From Parvibaculum sp963975745 (GTDB lineage Bacteria; Pseudomonadota; Alphaproteobacteria; Parvibaculales; Parvibaculaceae): 64,000 nt of DNA. This document shows, piece by piece, positions 49,949 through 63,710 of the stretch. Each line of letters starts with the position of its first letter. Within the stretch, counting starts at the first letter, position 1. The translations under genes were made by a program, and so were the position numbers. Below the pieces are notes generated by a model. That model worked only from the letters and a program-made list of their open reading frames with translations. It ran no database searches and had not been told where the DNA came from. The DNA lies in contig NZ_CAXBIB010000012.1 of assembly GCF_963975745.1 (NCBI RefSeq), positions 1 to 64,000 of the forward strand. The letters are read 5' to 3'.

Positions 49949-50947
49949 TTAACCCTTTCGGGCTTCTGCCATGCATGCGCGCAGCCGCAGGGCGATCGCT
50001 TCCGCGATCTCATCGGTAGCATTTAATGGCGCGTACTCCCAGCTTTCAAGGCGGCCCGTGAAGGGTCGTGCCGCGCCGCTGGCATAGATGCCGTCCAGGA
50101 AGCGGCGGAACTTGGCTTCCTTTTTCCGGCGGTGTGCCTCCAGTTCGATCACATGCACGGGCTTTCCGGTGAAGGCTGCCTCGCCAACCATGTTGACGGA
50201 ATCGCAGGTCACGATGACGGCGTCGGCCAGGCCCAGAAAGCCGAAATAGGGGTTGTCGCCGCTGCCGTCCCAGACGATGGCGGGCTTGTCCTCGAGCGCG
50301 GCCCGGATCGTCTCGGTCTGCGCCGCGCCGGTCCGCCGCGACGGCGTCACCATCAGGCCGGCGCCTTCGCGTTCGGCCAGCCCGGCCAGCTGCGCGGCGA
50401 TGCGGGCGGCGGTATCCTCGCTCAGTCGATAGACCGCGTTGCTGCCGCCCAGCAACACGGCGATGCGCGGATGCGGCAGATGCGCCACTTGCGTTGCGAA
50501 ACGCGCGGCCTCGGCGGCCAGTTTCTCGCGTGTCAGGCGATGTGGCGAGGCCAGTGTCGAGAGCACGTTCGGCCCTTCCAGCCGGTCATGGGCTGGCGCC
50601 CAGACGAAATCGAAATGCGCTGGTGCCACGCGCGGATCCTGCAGGATGACCGTGAAGGTCCGGCCGGCCGATTGGCGGCGGATCATGCGCGCATAGGGAA
50701 TCGACTGGCGGCCCGAGGCGATCAGCAGGTCGGGCCAGGGCGGAGCGATGTCGGCTTGCGGCGCCGCCGGGCCCCATGGGGCCAGCCATTTCCAGGGGCC
50801 TCTCGGCGCCACGCGTTTGATCTCGGGCGCCGCCCCCAGCGCCTCGGCGATGCCGATGGCCTGGCTTTCGAAGCCGGCCATGCCGTTGGTCAGAACCCAG
50901 ACGCGCAGATTGCGGGCGGTCTCGCTGACAGGCGGAATTTCGGTCAT
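49949..50947 (-). CDS. Mitochondrial fission ELM1-like protein (DUF1022)
   Basis: A 332-aa protein. The N-terminus WVLTNGMAGFESQAIGIAEALG, the central VSGRQSIPYARMIRR-like segment and AVIVTCDSVNMVGEAAFTGKPVHVIEL (about residue 248) place it in the ELM1 family. Plant ELM1 recruits dynamin to mitochondria; the bacterial members have a GT-B-like glycosyltransferase fold and no proven function. It heads the minus-strand group with the oxygenase and the 659-aa protein, and is divergent from the Lrp gene. Confidence 0.88.
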   Translation of the reverse strand: MTEIPPVSETARNLRVWVLTNGMAGFESQAIGIAEALGAAPEIKRVAPRGPWKWLAPWGPAAPQADIAPPWPDLLIASGRQSIPYARMIRRQSAGRTFTVILQDPRVAPAHFDFVWAPAHDRLEGPNVLSTLASPHRLTREKLAAEAARFATQVAHLPHPRIAVLLGGSNAVYRLSEDTAARIAAQLAGLAEREGAGLMVTPSRRTGAAQTETIRAALEDKPAIVWDGSGDNPYFGFLGLADAVIVTCDSVNMVGEAAFTGKPVHVIELEAHRRKKEAKFRRFLDGIYASGAARPFTGRLESWEYAPLNATDEIAEAIALRLRACMAEARKG

Positions 50948-51045
50948 AATCGTGCGCTACTGGGTAATTTTATTGCTGAATCGCGGCGGCGTTGAGAGTA
51001 AGGATTACGCCGCCAATCACAAGCCATGAGGGAAGGCGCCGATCC

Positions 51046-51531
51046 ATGAAGCGGGCCAAGCTCGACAAGATCGACCTGCAAATCCTCGCCGAGCTCCAGG
51101 CTGACGGGCGGATCACCAATGTCGAACTGGCCTCCCGTGTCGGCATTTCGGCGCCGCCCTGTCTCCGGCGCGTCCGGGCGCTGGAGGAGGCCGGCCTCAT
51201 TCAGGGCTATCACGCCGATCTCGACGGCCGCGCGCTCGGCTTCGAGGTCACCGTCTTCGCGATGGTCGGGCTGCACAGCCAGGCGGAAGCCGATCTCAAG
51301 GCCTTCGAGGCCGCGGTCGCGACCTGGCCGCTGGTCCGCGAATGCCACATGCTCAACGGCGAGATCGATTTCATCCTGAAATGCGTCGCGCCGGACCTTT
51401 CGACCTTCCAGAGCTTCCTGACCGAGAAGCTGACGCCGGCACCCAATGTCGCCAGCGTGCGCACCTCGCTCACCATCCGGCAGTCGAAGCATGAGCCCGG
51501 CGTGCCGCTCGAAGCGCTGGAAGAGGACTAG
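51046..51531 (+). CDS. Lrp/AsnC-family transcriptional regulator
   Basis: A 161-aa regulator. The N-terminal HTH is LDKIDLQILAELQADGRITNVELASRVGIS, here with landmarks IDLQILAEL (about residue 9) and PPCLRRVRALEEAGLI (about residue 38). The C-terminal RAM ligand domain has VRECHMLNGEIDFILKCVAPDL. It probably senses an amino acid. It converges with greA, with 7 bases between the stops, and is divergent from the ELM1-like gene. No amino-acid gene flanks it, so its target is unclear. Confidence 0.92.
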   Translation: MKRAKLDKIDLQILAELQADGRITNVELASRVGISAPPCLRRVRALEEAGLIQGYHADLDGRALGFEVTVFAMVGLHSQAEADLKAFEAAVATWPLVRECHMLNGEIDFILKCVAPDLSTFQSFLTEKLTPAPNVASVRTSLTIRQSKHEPGVPLEALEED

Positions 51532-51538
51532 CGGCCGC

Positions 51539-52012
51539 CTATCTGAATTCCACCTTCAGGACTTCGTAGCTTTTGCCGCCGCCAGGCGTCACGACCTCGA
51601 CCGAGTCGCCGGCCGATTTGCCGATCAGCGCGCGCGCCAGCGGCGAGGTAATCGAGATGCGGCCCTTCTTTACATCGGCTTCAAGCTCGCCGACGATCTG
51701 ATAGGTCGATTCCTCGTCATTATCCTCGTCGACCAGCGTCACGGTCGCACCAAACTTCACCGTGTCGCCCGAGAGTTTCGAGACGTCGATCACATCGGCG
51801 CGCGAAATCTTGTCCTCGAGCTCGGCCACGCGGCTCTCGTTGAGGCCCTGCTGTTCCTTGGCCGCGTGATATTCGGCGTTCTCGCTGAGGTCGCCATGGG
51901 CGCGCGCCTCCGAGATCGCCTTGATGATGCGCGGGCGCTCCACGGATTTGAGAAACCTGATCTCGTCTTCCAGGGCCTTGTAGCCTTCGGAAGTCATTGG
52001 AACCTTTTCCAT
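51539..52012 (-). CDS. greA: Transcription elongation factor GreA
   Basis: A 157-aa factor that rescues backtracked RNA polymerase by stimulating transcript cleavage. The N-terminal coiled coil (MTSEGYKALEDEIRFLKSVERPRI) carries the acidic tip in SEARAHGDLSENAEYHAA, where D and E positions coordinate Mg2+ in the polymerase secondary channel. The C-terminal FKBP-like domain includes ISITSPLARALIGKSAGDSVEV. It lies downstream of the carB terminator. Confidence 0.96.
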   Translation of the reverse strand: MEKVPMTSEGYKALEDEIRFLKSVERPRIIKAISEARAHGDLSENAEYHAAKEQQGLNESRVAELEDKISRADVIDVSKLSGDTVKFGATVTLVDEDNDEESTYQIVGELEADVKKGRISITSPLARALIGKSAGDSVEVVTPGGGKSYEVLKVEFR

Positions 52013-52084
52013 CTCGCTCGACGATCTCTCTCAAGGTTTGCCCCGCCCGGAAATCCCGGGTCGGCGGGTGCGGTCCGCATCATG

Positions 52085-52124
52085 AAAAATCCCGCCAGGC
52101 GCTCGGGGCGCCCATGAAGGCGGG
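52085..52124 (-). terminator. Intrinsic terminator after carB
   Basis: On the minus strand CCCGCC (52124-52119) pairs with GGCGGG (52096-52091), with a nested GGCGCCCCGAGCGCC hairpin between them, followed by ATTTTT (52090-52085). This is a good rho-independent layout ending carB transcription before greA. Confidence 0.75.
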
Positions 52125-52198
52125 TGACGGATGACGATTGTGGGTCAGCGCGGCGGGAAAGGTCAAATCCGTTTTGTGCCCGCCGCCGCCCGGCCTCG

Positions 52199-55459
<3,261 letters not shown>

Positions 55460-55462
55460 GGA

Positions 55463-56662
55463 TTATCCGCGTGCCTCCTCGATCAGCTTGACGAAGCGGT
55501 CGAAGAGATAATGTGAGTCCTGCGGCCCGGGCGAGGCCTCCGGGTGATACTGCACCGAGAAGACGGGCTTGCCCTTCAGCCGGATGCCGCAATTCGAGCC
55601 GTCGAAGAGCGAGACATGCGTCTCCTCGAGATCGGCCCCGAGGCTTTCGCGCGAGACCGCGAAGCCGTGGTTCATCGAGGTGATCTCGACCTTGCCGGTC
55701 GTGTGGTCCTTGACCGGATGATTGGCGCCGTGATGGCCCTGATGCATCTTTTCGGTCTTCGCGCCGAGCGCCAGCGCCAGCATCTGATGGCCGAGGCAGA
55801 TGCCGAAAACCGGCTTGCCGCTGGCAACCAGCTTTTTGATTTCGGGCACCGCATATTCGCCGGTCGCGGCCGGGTCGCCGGGACCGTTCGACAGGAACAC
55901 CCCGTCAGGCGCCAGCGCCAGAATGTCCTCGGCCTTCGTCTCGGCCGGCACAACCGTCACGCGGCAGCCGGCGCTGGCAAGGCAGCGCAGGATGTTGCGC
56001 TTGACGCCGTAATCGATGGCGACGACGTGATGTTTGAGATTTGCCGCCGGCTTGTGACCTTCGCCCCAGACCCAGCGCGCCTCGTCCCATTTGTAGGGCT
56101 GGCCGCAGGTGACGTCCTTGACGAGGTCCATGCCGACAAGCCCCGGCCAGCCGCGCGCCTTTTCGAGCAGCGCGGGCACGTCGAAATGGCCGGCAGGATC
56201 ATGCGCGATGATGCCGTCCACATAACCCTTTTCGCGGATGCGCCGCGTCAGCGCGCGCGTGTCGATGCCGGAAAGGCCGATGATGCCGCGCGCCTTCAGC
56301 CAGCCGTCGAGATGCTGCGCGGCGCGGTAGTTCGACGGGTTGGTGATATCGGCGCGGATCACCGTGCCGCGCACGCCCGAGGCCGACGCCATGTTCGAGG
56401 TTTCGATGTCCTCGTCATTGGTGCCGACATTGCCGATATGCGGGAAGGTGAAGGTGATGATCTGACCGGCATAGGAGGGGTCGGTCAGGATTTCCTGATA
56501 ACCGGTCATTGCGGTGTTGAAGCAGACCTCGCCGACCGCTTGGCCGGTGGCGCCGATGCCGCGGCCTGAAAGCACCGTCCCGTCCTTCAGGATCAGGAGG
56601 GCGGTCGGCTTTTCGGCGTCGGTCATGGTCCGGCTCTTTGCTTCAGGCGTCGTCAGGCTCAT
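55463..56662 (-). CDS. carA: Carbamoyl-phosphate synthase small subunit
   Basis: A 399-aa glutaminase subunit. The N-terminal CPS small-chain domain contains GEVCFNTAMTGYQEILTDPSY (about residue 48). The class I glutamine amidotransferase domain has the nucleophile Cys in GICLGHQMLAL (about residue 277) and the His-x-Glu in VQYHPEASPGP near the end (about residue 373). ATG 56662 follows GGGGAGGAATCGGC, a very strong site; ATG 56626 is 12 codons further in. carA and carB form one operon. Confidence 0.97.
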   Translation of the reverse strand: MSLTTPEAKSRTMTDAEKPTALLILKDGTVLSGRGIGATGQAVGEVCFNTAMTGYQEILTDPSYAGQIITFTFPHIGNVGTNDEDIETSNMASASGVRGTVIRADITNPSNYRAAQHLDGWLKARGIIGLSGIDTRALTRRIREKGYVDGIIAHDPAGHFDVPALLEKARGWPGLVGMDLVKDVTCGQPYKWDEARWVWGEGHKPAANLKHHVVAIDYGVKRNILRCLASAGCRVTVVPAETKAEDILALAPDGVFLSNGPGDPAATGEYAVPEIKKLVASGKPVFGICLGHQMLALALGAKTEKMHQGHHGANHPVKDHTTGKVEITSMNHGFAVSRESLGADLEETHVSLFDGSNCGIRLKGKPVFSVQYHPEASPGPQDSHYLFDRFVKLIEEARG

Positions 56663-56774
56663 GCCGATTCCTCCCCGGAACTTTGCGGGCCCTCGGGCGC
56701 GCGCCGTTCCGTGGCGGCTTTCGTCGACACCTTCATACTGACGACTCCAGGGGAGGACGCGCCTGCCTTCGGCT

Positions 56775-56806
56775 TGCCCGCAAGCGGGCAGGGGGCGGAA
56801 GCCCCC
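56775..56806. other. Two adjacent perfect hairpins in the carA leader
   Basis: TGCCCGC-AA-GCGGGCA (56775-56790) is followed directly by GGGGGC-GGAA-GCCCCC (56791-56806). They lie about 110 bases upstream of carA in a 358-base divergent gap to yqeY. Neither has a U-tract. They could be leader structures controlling carAB or simply a structured intergenic element. Confidence 0.45.
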
Positions 56807-57020
56807 GGCGGCAGACTCGGTTTCCCGTTGAATTTGGCGGACACTAAGGGATCGGCGGATTTCCGTCAAGGCGGCGTGTCGCCGAAATAGATCAACAAAA
56901 TCAGCCTGTTACGAGATGTGCGGCGGCGTGTCTTTGAATTGCGCCGCCAAGGCGATTGGTTTAGCGTGGCGCCGATTCCGGCCCCGGCCTTGCGCCGCGG
57001 CGTCATCATGGAGCGACCGG

Positions 57021-57485
57021 ATGAGCGATACCCTGCGCGACCGCATCAAGGCGGGCCTGACCGAGGCCACCAAGGCCCAGGACAAGCGGCGCATGTCGAC
57101 GCTGCGGCTGATCCAGGCGGCGCTGAAGGACCGCGACATTGCCGGCCGCACCGACGGGCGCGACGCCGGCGTGGGCGAGGCCGAAATTCTCGAAGTGCTG
57201 GCCAAGATGGTCAAGCAGCGCCGCGAATCGGCCGAGACTTACGAGGCGGCCGGCCGTGTCGAACTCGCCCAGCAGGAGCGCGAGGAAATCGACATCATCG
57301 AAAGCTTCATGCCGAAACAGCTTTCGGATGCCGAAACGGAAGCGGCGGTCGCCGCCGTGATTGCCGAAACCGGCGCCGCAGGCATCAAGGACATGGGCCG
57401 CGTCATGGGCGAGCTGAAGAAGCGCCATGCCGGGCAGATGGATTTCGGCAAGGCCGGCGCCATCGTCAAGGCGAAGCTGGCCTGA
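57021..57485 (+). CDS. GatB/YqeY domain-containing protein
   Basis: A 154-aa YqeY-family protein related to the C-terminal helical domain of the GatB amidotransferase subunit. Landmarks are STLRLIQAALKDRDI (about residue 26), ILEVLAKMVKQRRESAETY, IIESFMPKQLSD (about residue 93) and MGRVMGELKKRHAGQMD. It has no proven role, though tRNA-linked functions are suspected. The common gene order yqeY-dnaG-rpoD is kept. Confidence 0.9.
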   Translation: MSDTLRDRIKAGLTEATKAQDKRRMSTLRLIQAALKDRDIAGRTDGRDAGVGEAEILEVLAKMVKQRRESAETYEAAGRVELAQQEREEIDIIESFMPKQLSDAETEAAVAAVIAETGAAGIKDMGRVMGELKKRHAGQMDFGKAGAIVKAKLA

Positions 57486-57558
57486 ACGCGCCGACTCGCT
57501 ATGGCCGGGGCCGGGTGGCACAATGGCCGACCGATCCCGAGCTTGAGCGGCGACCCCC

Positions 57559-59481
57559 ATGTCCTTCCCCAAATCCTTCCTCGACGAACTGAAGGGGCGC
57601 ATCCGCGTCTCGGAGGTCGTCGGCCGCAAGGTCAGGCTGACGCGGCGGGGCCGGGAGTTTGTCGGGCTTTCGCCCTTCACCAACGAAAAGAATCCGAGCT
57701 TCACCGTCAATGACGACAAGCAGTTCTATCACTGCTTCTCGTCGGGCGAGCATGGCGACGTCATCTCCTTTCTCGAAAAGACCGAGAACCTCTCCTTTCT
57801 CGAAGCGGTGGAGCGGCTGGCGGCCGAAGCCGGCATGGAAATGCCGAAACGCGATCCGCGCGAGGCCGAGCGCGAGAAGGAGGCGGCCTCCCTCATCGAC
57901 GTAATGGAGATGGCGGCGCAGTTCTTCCGCCAGAAGCTGGCCGAGGGCGCGGGCGCCGAGGCGCGGGCCTATCTCGAACGCCGCGGCATGAAAGGCAAGA
58001 CGCTGGAGGATTTCGGCGTCGGCTACGCGCCGGGCGACGACCGTGCCGACCGCACGGCGTTGTTGCGCTATCTCAAGTCGCGCGACGTGACGCCCGAACA
58101 GATGGCCGAGGCCGGGCTCGTCATTTCCGGTCCCGACATTGCCGAGCCTTACGACCGTTTCCGCAACCGCGTGATCTTTCCGATCGCCGATGCGCGCGGC
58201 CGCGTCATTGCCTTTGGCGGGCGGGCGCTTTCGGCCGATGCCAAGGCCAAATATCTCAATTCGCCCGACACGCCGCTCTTTCACAAGGGCCGCGTGCTCT
58301 ACAACCTGCACCGTGCGCGCAAGGCCGCGCATGACGAAGGCACGGTGATCGCGGTCGAGGGCTATATGGATGTGGTCGGCCTCGCCCAGGGCGGCATCGA
58401 CCACGCGGTGGCGCCGCTCGGCACGGCGCTCACCGAAGACCAGATCGCACTTCTCTGGCGCATGGCGCCCGAACCGATCCTCTGTTTCGACGGCGACAAG
58501 GCGGGGCTGCGCGCGGCCTTCCGCGCGGTCGAGCGCGTGCTGCCGCTCTTGAAGCCCGGCCATTCGCTCCGCTTCGCGCTTCTGCCGGAAGGCAAGGACC
58601 CCGACGATCTGGTGCGCGAGGAGGGATCGGCGGCGATGCGCGCCGTGCTCGATGCCGCGCGCCCGCTGGCCGAAATGGTCTGGGAAAAGGAAGTCGCCGC
58701 CGGCACCTGGGACACGCCGGAGCGCCGCGCCGCGCTCGAGGCGCGGATCGAGGCCGTGATCGGCATGATCGGCGATGCGAAGGTGCGCGGTCATTATGCC
58801 GAGGATCTGCGCGGCCGCATCGCGCGGATGTTCGGGCGTGGCGCGCGCGGCAGCGGCCAGCCGGGGCGCGGCGGGCCGATGCAGTCCGGCCGTTTCGGCG
58901 CGGGTGGCGCCGGCGGCAGCCGGCCCTGGCGCGGCCGCCAGGGCTTCGGGCAGGGCCATGGCTATGTGCCCCCGGTCACGCCCGAATTGCGCCGTTCGGC
59001 CATTGCCAGCGGTCTGGCCGGGGGTCAGGGCCGGGAAGGCCTGCTGGTCCTCACGGTGCTTAACCACCCGGAACTCCTTGAGAATTACGCCGAGGAATTC
59101 TCCAGTGTCGAGATCCGGACCCCGGCGCTTGACAGATTACGCAATGAAATCATAGATATAGCCGCCCTTCATGCGCCTCTTGAAAGGGAGGCGCTCAAGG
59201 ACCACTTGCTGAGCAGGGATTTGGCGGAAATTGCGCGACGTCTTGAGGCCGGTCCGGCCTTTGTCGGCGACCGTCATGCTTGGCCCGATGCACCGCCCGA
59301 CGAGGCGGAAGCGGGCTTCCTGCACACGTTGGCGCGGCACCGGCGCGCGATCGCGCTGGAGGCCGAATTGAAAGCTGCCGAGCGTGTGCTGGCCGAGGAG
59401 ATGACGGAAGAAAACTATGCCCGGTTCAGGGCCATTCAGGAGCAGATCGAGCGCTCCGAACTGGCCGACGGACTGGGATAG
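57559..59481 (+). CDS. dnaG: DNA primase
   Basis: A 640-aa primase that lays RNA primers at the fork. The N-terminal CHC2-like domain ends in FYHCFSSGEHGDVISFL. The Toprim core has IAVEGYMDVVGLAQGGI (about residue 265) and CFDGDKAGLRAAF (about residue 307). A Gly/Arg-rich linker leads to the helicase-binding C-terminal domain. In the zinc domain three of the usual four ligands are lost: GLSPFT occupies CPFH and FSSG occupies FGCG; only the HC Cys remains. Confidence 0.95.
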   Translation: MSFPKSFLDELKGRIRVSEVVGRKVRLTRRGREFVGLSPFTNEKNPSFTVNDDKQFYHCFSSGEHGDVISFLEKTENLSFLEAVERLAAEAGMEMPKRDPREAEREKEAASLIDVMEMAAQFFRQKLAEGAGAEARAYLERRGMKGKTLEDFGVGYAPGDDRADRTALLRYLKSRDVTPEQMAEAGLVISGPDIAEPYDRFRNRVIFPIADARGRVIAFGGRALSADAKAKYLNSPDTPLFHKGRVLYNLHRARKAAHDEGTVIAVEGYMDVVGLAQGGIDHAVAPLGTALTEDQIALLWRMAPEPILCFDGDKAGLRAAFRAVERVLPLLKPGHSLRFALLPEGKDPDDLVREEGSAAMRAVLDAARPLAEMVWEKEVAAGTWDTPERRAALEARIEAVIGMIGDAKVRGHYAEDLRGRIARMFGRGARGSGQPGRGGPMQSGRFGAGGAGGSRPWRGRQGFGQGHGYVPPVTPELRRSAIASGLAGGQGREGLLVLTVLNHPELLENYAEEFSSVEIRTPALDRLRNEIIDIAALHAPLEREALKDHLLSRDLAEIARRLEAGPAFVGDRHAWPDAPPDEAEAGFLHTLARHRRAIALEAELKAAERVLAEEMTEENYARFRAIQEQIERSELADGLG

Positions 59482-59723
59482 GATTTCGGGTTTTGAGTTT
59501 CAGGGGATCGGGTCAACCAGCGGGATTTTCGAGGGCGTGCGGCGCTGGCGGGTGATGGCTTGAAGGCCATCCGGGGAAACGCGAGCGCACAAGAGATCAG
59601 ACGAGAACGAGGGAAGCGTGGCGGCCGGGCGGCGTCCGGCGGTACGTCTTTCTTTTATGTTTGGTGCTGATCGCCGCGCTCTCGCTGGACCCCGGCGGCC
59701 ACGGCCCTAAATGACAGCATGAA

Positions 59724-59741
59724 CCCGGCGCCTGCGCCGGG
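59724..59741 (+). terminator. Hairpin upstream of the rpoD ribosome-binding site
   Basis: CCCGGCGC-CT-GCGCCGGG, an 8-bp perfect stem, lies 25 bases before the rpoD ATG in the 285-base dnaG-rpoD gap. No U-tract follows, so it may be a leader structure or a weak terminator of dnaG. Confidence 0.4.
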
Positions 59742-59766
59742 CCTCAATCAGGCGGAGAACGACTGA

Positions 59767-61743
<1,977 letters not shown>

Positions 61744-61770
61744 GACTGACGCACCCGTCACAAGAATCAA

Positions 61771-61799
61771 AGCCCGGATCGAAAGGTCCGGGCTCTTTG
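61771..61799 (+). terminator. Intrinsic terminator of rpoD
   Basis: AGCCCGGA (61771-61778), loop TCGAAAGG, TCCGGGCT (61787-61794), followed by CTTTGT. It lies 28 bases after the rpoD stop. Confidence 0.8.
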
Positions 61800-61814
61800 T
61801 CATCCCCCAAAAAT

Positions 61815-61827
61815 AAACTTATCCCCG
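61815..61827 (-). repeat. Fifth copy of the CGGGGATAAGTTT motif
   Basis: On the minus strand CGGGGATAAGTTT is followed by ATTTTTG, matching the motif found three times near position 84-228. It lies in a 403-base gene-free stretch (61744-62146) downstream of rpoD. A perfect 8-bp hairpin GCACATGT-ACCC-ACATGTGC is also in this stretch at 62001-62020. Confidence 0.5.
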
Positions 61828-62077
61828 CCCGCCAAACCATCACCATATTGATCCGTACCCGCTCCTGCGAAGGGCGTATCCGGATTGTCCGAATGCGGGG
61901 AGGGGGTGTCGCGGTTCTGGGGCGCGTGGGGCTAGGCCATGTGCAGACGGAATGCGGCGCGCGGGGCGCGTGCGAAGGACGCCGCCCCCACATGCAACAT
62001 GCACATGTACCCACATGTGCGGCCGAGTTCGACACACGCCCCGCGCATCCTTCACGTTGAAGATCGCAAGTTCGCGT

Positions 62078-62118
62078 GCCGAAACCCCGGAAGCATCGCT
62101 TCGCGGGGCTTTCGGTGC
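62078..62118 (-). terminator. Long hairpin, likely terminator of the 88-aa gene
   Basis: A stem built from GCCGAAA, CCCCG and GAAGC (62078-62094) with their complements (62098-62118) around an ATC loop, with two single-base bulges. It lies 29 bases beyond the stop of the minus-strand 88-aa gene. No U-tract is visible. Confidence 0.5.
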
Positions 62119-62146
62119 GTGGCGTTTCAGATGCGGGCGGCGGGTG

Positions 62147-62413
62147 TCAGAGAGAGGTTTCGTCGGTGGCCTTCTTCGCCGCCAGCTTCTTCTTCGGCCT
62201 GGCGGCTTTCGCGGCCGCCCGCTCGGCCTTGGCCTTGGCGGCGGCTTCCTCGGCGTCGCGGGCGAGGCGGAGTTCGCGCAGCCGCGCGGTCTTGGCCGCG
62301 GAGGCCCGCGCGGCGGTCTCGTTGAGGCCATGCGCGACAATGCTGGTCTGGTCGGCCTTGGACAGGCGCGCCTCGGCGGTCTTGAGCTTGACGTGAAAAT
62401 TCCTGGCCGTCAT
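62147..62413 (-). CDS. 88-aa basic protein of unknown function
   Basis: The N-terminal half is structured-looking (TARNFHVKLKTAEARLSKAD, AHGLNETAARASAAKTARL), and the rest is an Ala/Lys/Arg-rich helical tail (AAKAKAERAAAKAARPKKK). Similar small proteins are familiar to me from Hyphomicrobiales, with no known function; nucleic-acid binding is only a guess from charge. ATG 62413 follows GGAAGGAACC. A strong terminator hairpin sits 38 bases upstream of the start (62452-62475), so its transcription must begin before it or read through. Confidence 0.7.
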   Translation of the reverse strand: MTARNFHVKLKTAEARLSKADQTSIVAHGLNETAARASAAKTARLRELRLARDAEEAAAKAKAERAAAKAARPKKKLAAKKATDETSL

Positions 62414-62451
62414 GGCTGGTTCCTTCCGCTGGTTGCGCGCCGGGCATGAAA

Positions 62452-62475
62452 AAAGGCCGGGTTGTCCCGGCCTTT
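62452..62475 (-). terminator. Strong terminator-like hairpin in the 88-aa gene leader
   Basis: On the minus strand AAAGGCCGGG-ACAA-CCCGGCCTTT runs into TTT, a classic intrinsic terminator. It could end transcription from the 341-aa gene (stop 62685). A possible promoter, TTGTAT (62650-62645), 16 bases, CATATT (62628-62623), lies upstream of it, so it may instead be an attenuator for the 88-aa gene. Confidence 0.7.
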
Positions 62476-62684
62476 CCCAATCATCCCGCCACCCTGCCGT
62501 TACATCCGTGGTCAGGGCCTTGCGATGAAAAGCGACAGGGCCTCGGCCCCGGCTTTCGCCGGACGGGCATTCCCGCTGCACCCTGAGGCGCGCGAAAAGC
62601 CACGATTTCCGTCGCTTTCATCAATATGGGGTGCCACGGCCCGAATACAATGGACAATCGGGAGACAATCGGCCGGTGCGGCGC

Positions 62685-63710
62685 TCAGCCGGCGATTTCC
62701 CAGACGATGCCGTCCCCTTCGCGCCGGGCCGAAAGGCGCAGCCGGCGGTTATGGACCGCCAGCGCGCCGGTCCAGAGCTCGTTCCAGGCCGCGAAACCGG
62801 CATCTCCGGGGGCAAGCCCGTCCATCAGGCGCCAGCCCTGCTGATGCAGCAATGTGCGGCCGCCGGTTTCGGCGATCTCGACCGTCTCGCCCTGTGCGGC
62901 GGCCATGGCTGCGAGGTAGCGCGCGAAGTCGCCCGGCGCGCCGGGCGCGATGCCGAGCAGGGCGGCCGTCTCGTCGTAGAACTGCATGCCGACCAGCCGC
63001 GCCGCATGGCCGAGATGCGTCCGCGTCTCGGCCGGTCCGAACAGCTCCAGCAGCGTCGGCAGCAGCGAGCGCACATATTCCATCGCATAGGCGCGCTCGA
63101 CCTTTTTCAGCCGCTCCTCGGGCCAGCTGGCGCTGTCGAGCTGCGGCGCCCTTGCGGGGTCGAAATCGGGTGCGCTTTCATCGGGTGCGAAGCGGACGCG
63201 TTCGCTTTCGGCGATTTCGCGGCCGTAGTCGTAATAGTAGCCCTCAAGGCCCGGTGCGCCTTCCACCGTCTGGCCGGTACAGACGAAGCCGAGCCGCGGA
63301 TTGCCCAGCGAGACGCCGTTATGGCCGTGCCAGCCATGCAGCATCGCCTCGTTGACCCGCGCCGGAATGGCGCAGATCGCCGCGCCCTGCCAGATCCAGC
63401 GCGGCGGCGGATAGCGCACCCAGGCCTTGGCGTCGCTTTCGGGCATGTATTCGGTTTTGACGCCGCCCAGCGCATTCGAGAAATAATGATACTGCGCGCA
63501 GGCGACCGCGTCGGGCAGATCGTCGAGGCCGAGCTTTTTCAGGCCCGGCAGGAATTTCTCGAGATGCTGGCGGCGGAAATGGCCGAAGACGAATTGCGCC
63601 GCCGCCTCGGCGCTCTTGCGCGTCACCAGCGTCAGCACGAGGCCGGTCATCAGGGCGTTGTAGAGTTTCGCAACGGCCTTGTAGCCGGCGAGGGAGGGGG
63701 CAGGCGTCAT
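62685..63710 (-). CDS. 341-aa protein of unknown function
   Basis: A protein with a possible N-terminal amphipathic helix (ALMTGLVLTLVTRKSAEAAAQF). Distinct blocks are EKFLPGLKKLGLDDLPDAVACAQYHYFSNALGG, AMLHGWHGHNGVSLGNPRLGFVCTG and YYYDYGREIAESERV. I do not recognise the family. ATG 63710 follows GGGGAGTTCGCCCC; a longer reading begins with Arg-rich intergenic sequence. It is downstream of the ArsM-like gene on the same strand, 91 bases away. Confidence 0.65.
   Translation of the reverse strand: MTPAPSLAGYKAVAKLYNALMTGLVLTLVTRKSAEAAAQFVFGHFRRQHLEKFLPGLKKLGLDDLPDAVACAQYHYFSNALGGVKTEYMPESDAKAWVRYPPPRWIWQGAAICAIPARVNEAMLHGWHGHNGVSLGNPRLGFVCTGQTVEGAPGLEGYYYDYGREIAESERVRFAPDESAPDFDPARAPQLDSASWPEERLKKVERAYAMEYVRSLLPTLLELFGPAETRTHLGHAARLVGMQFYDETAALLGIAPGAPGDFARYLAAMAAAQGETVEIAETGGRTLLHQQGWRLMDGLAPGDAGFAAWNELWTGALAVHNRRLRLSARREGDGIVWEIAG

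Noticed and set aside
61744..62146. A protein-coding gene in the gap after rpoD
   Set aside because: Frames here lack ribosome-binding sites and have proline/arginine-rich, non-protein-like composition.
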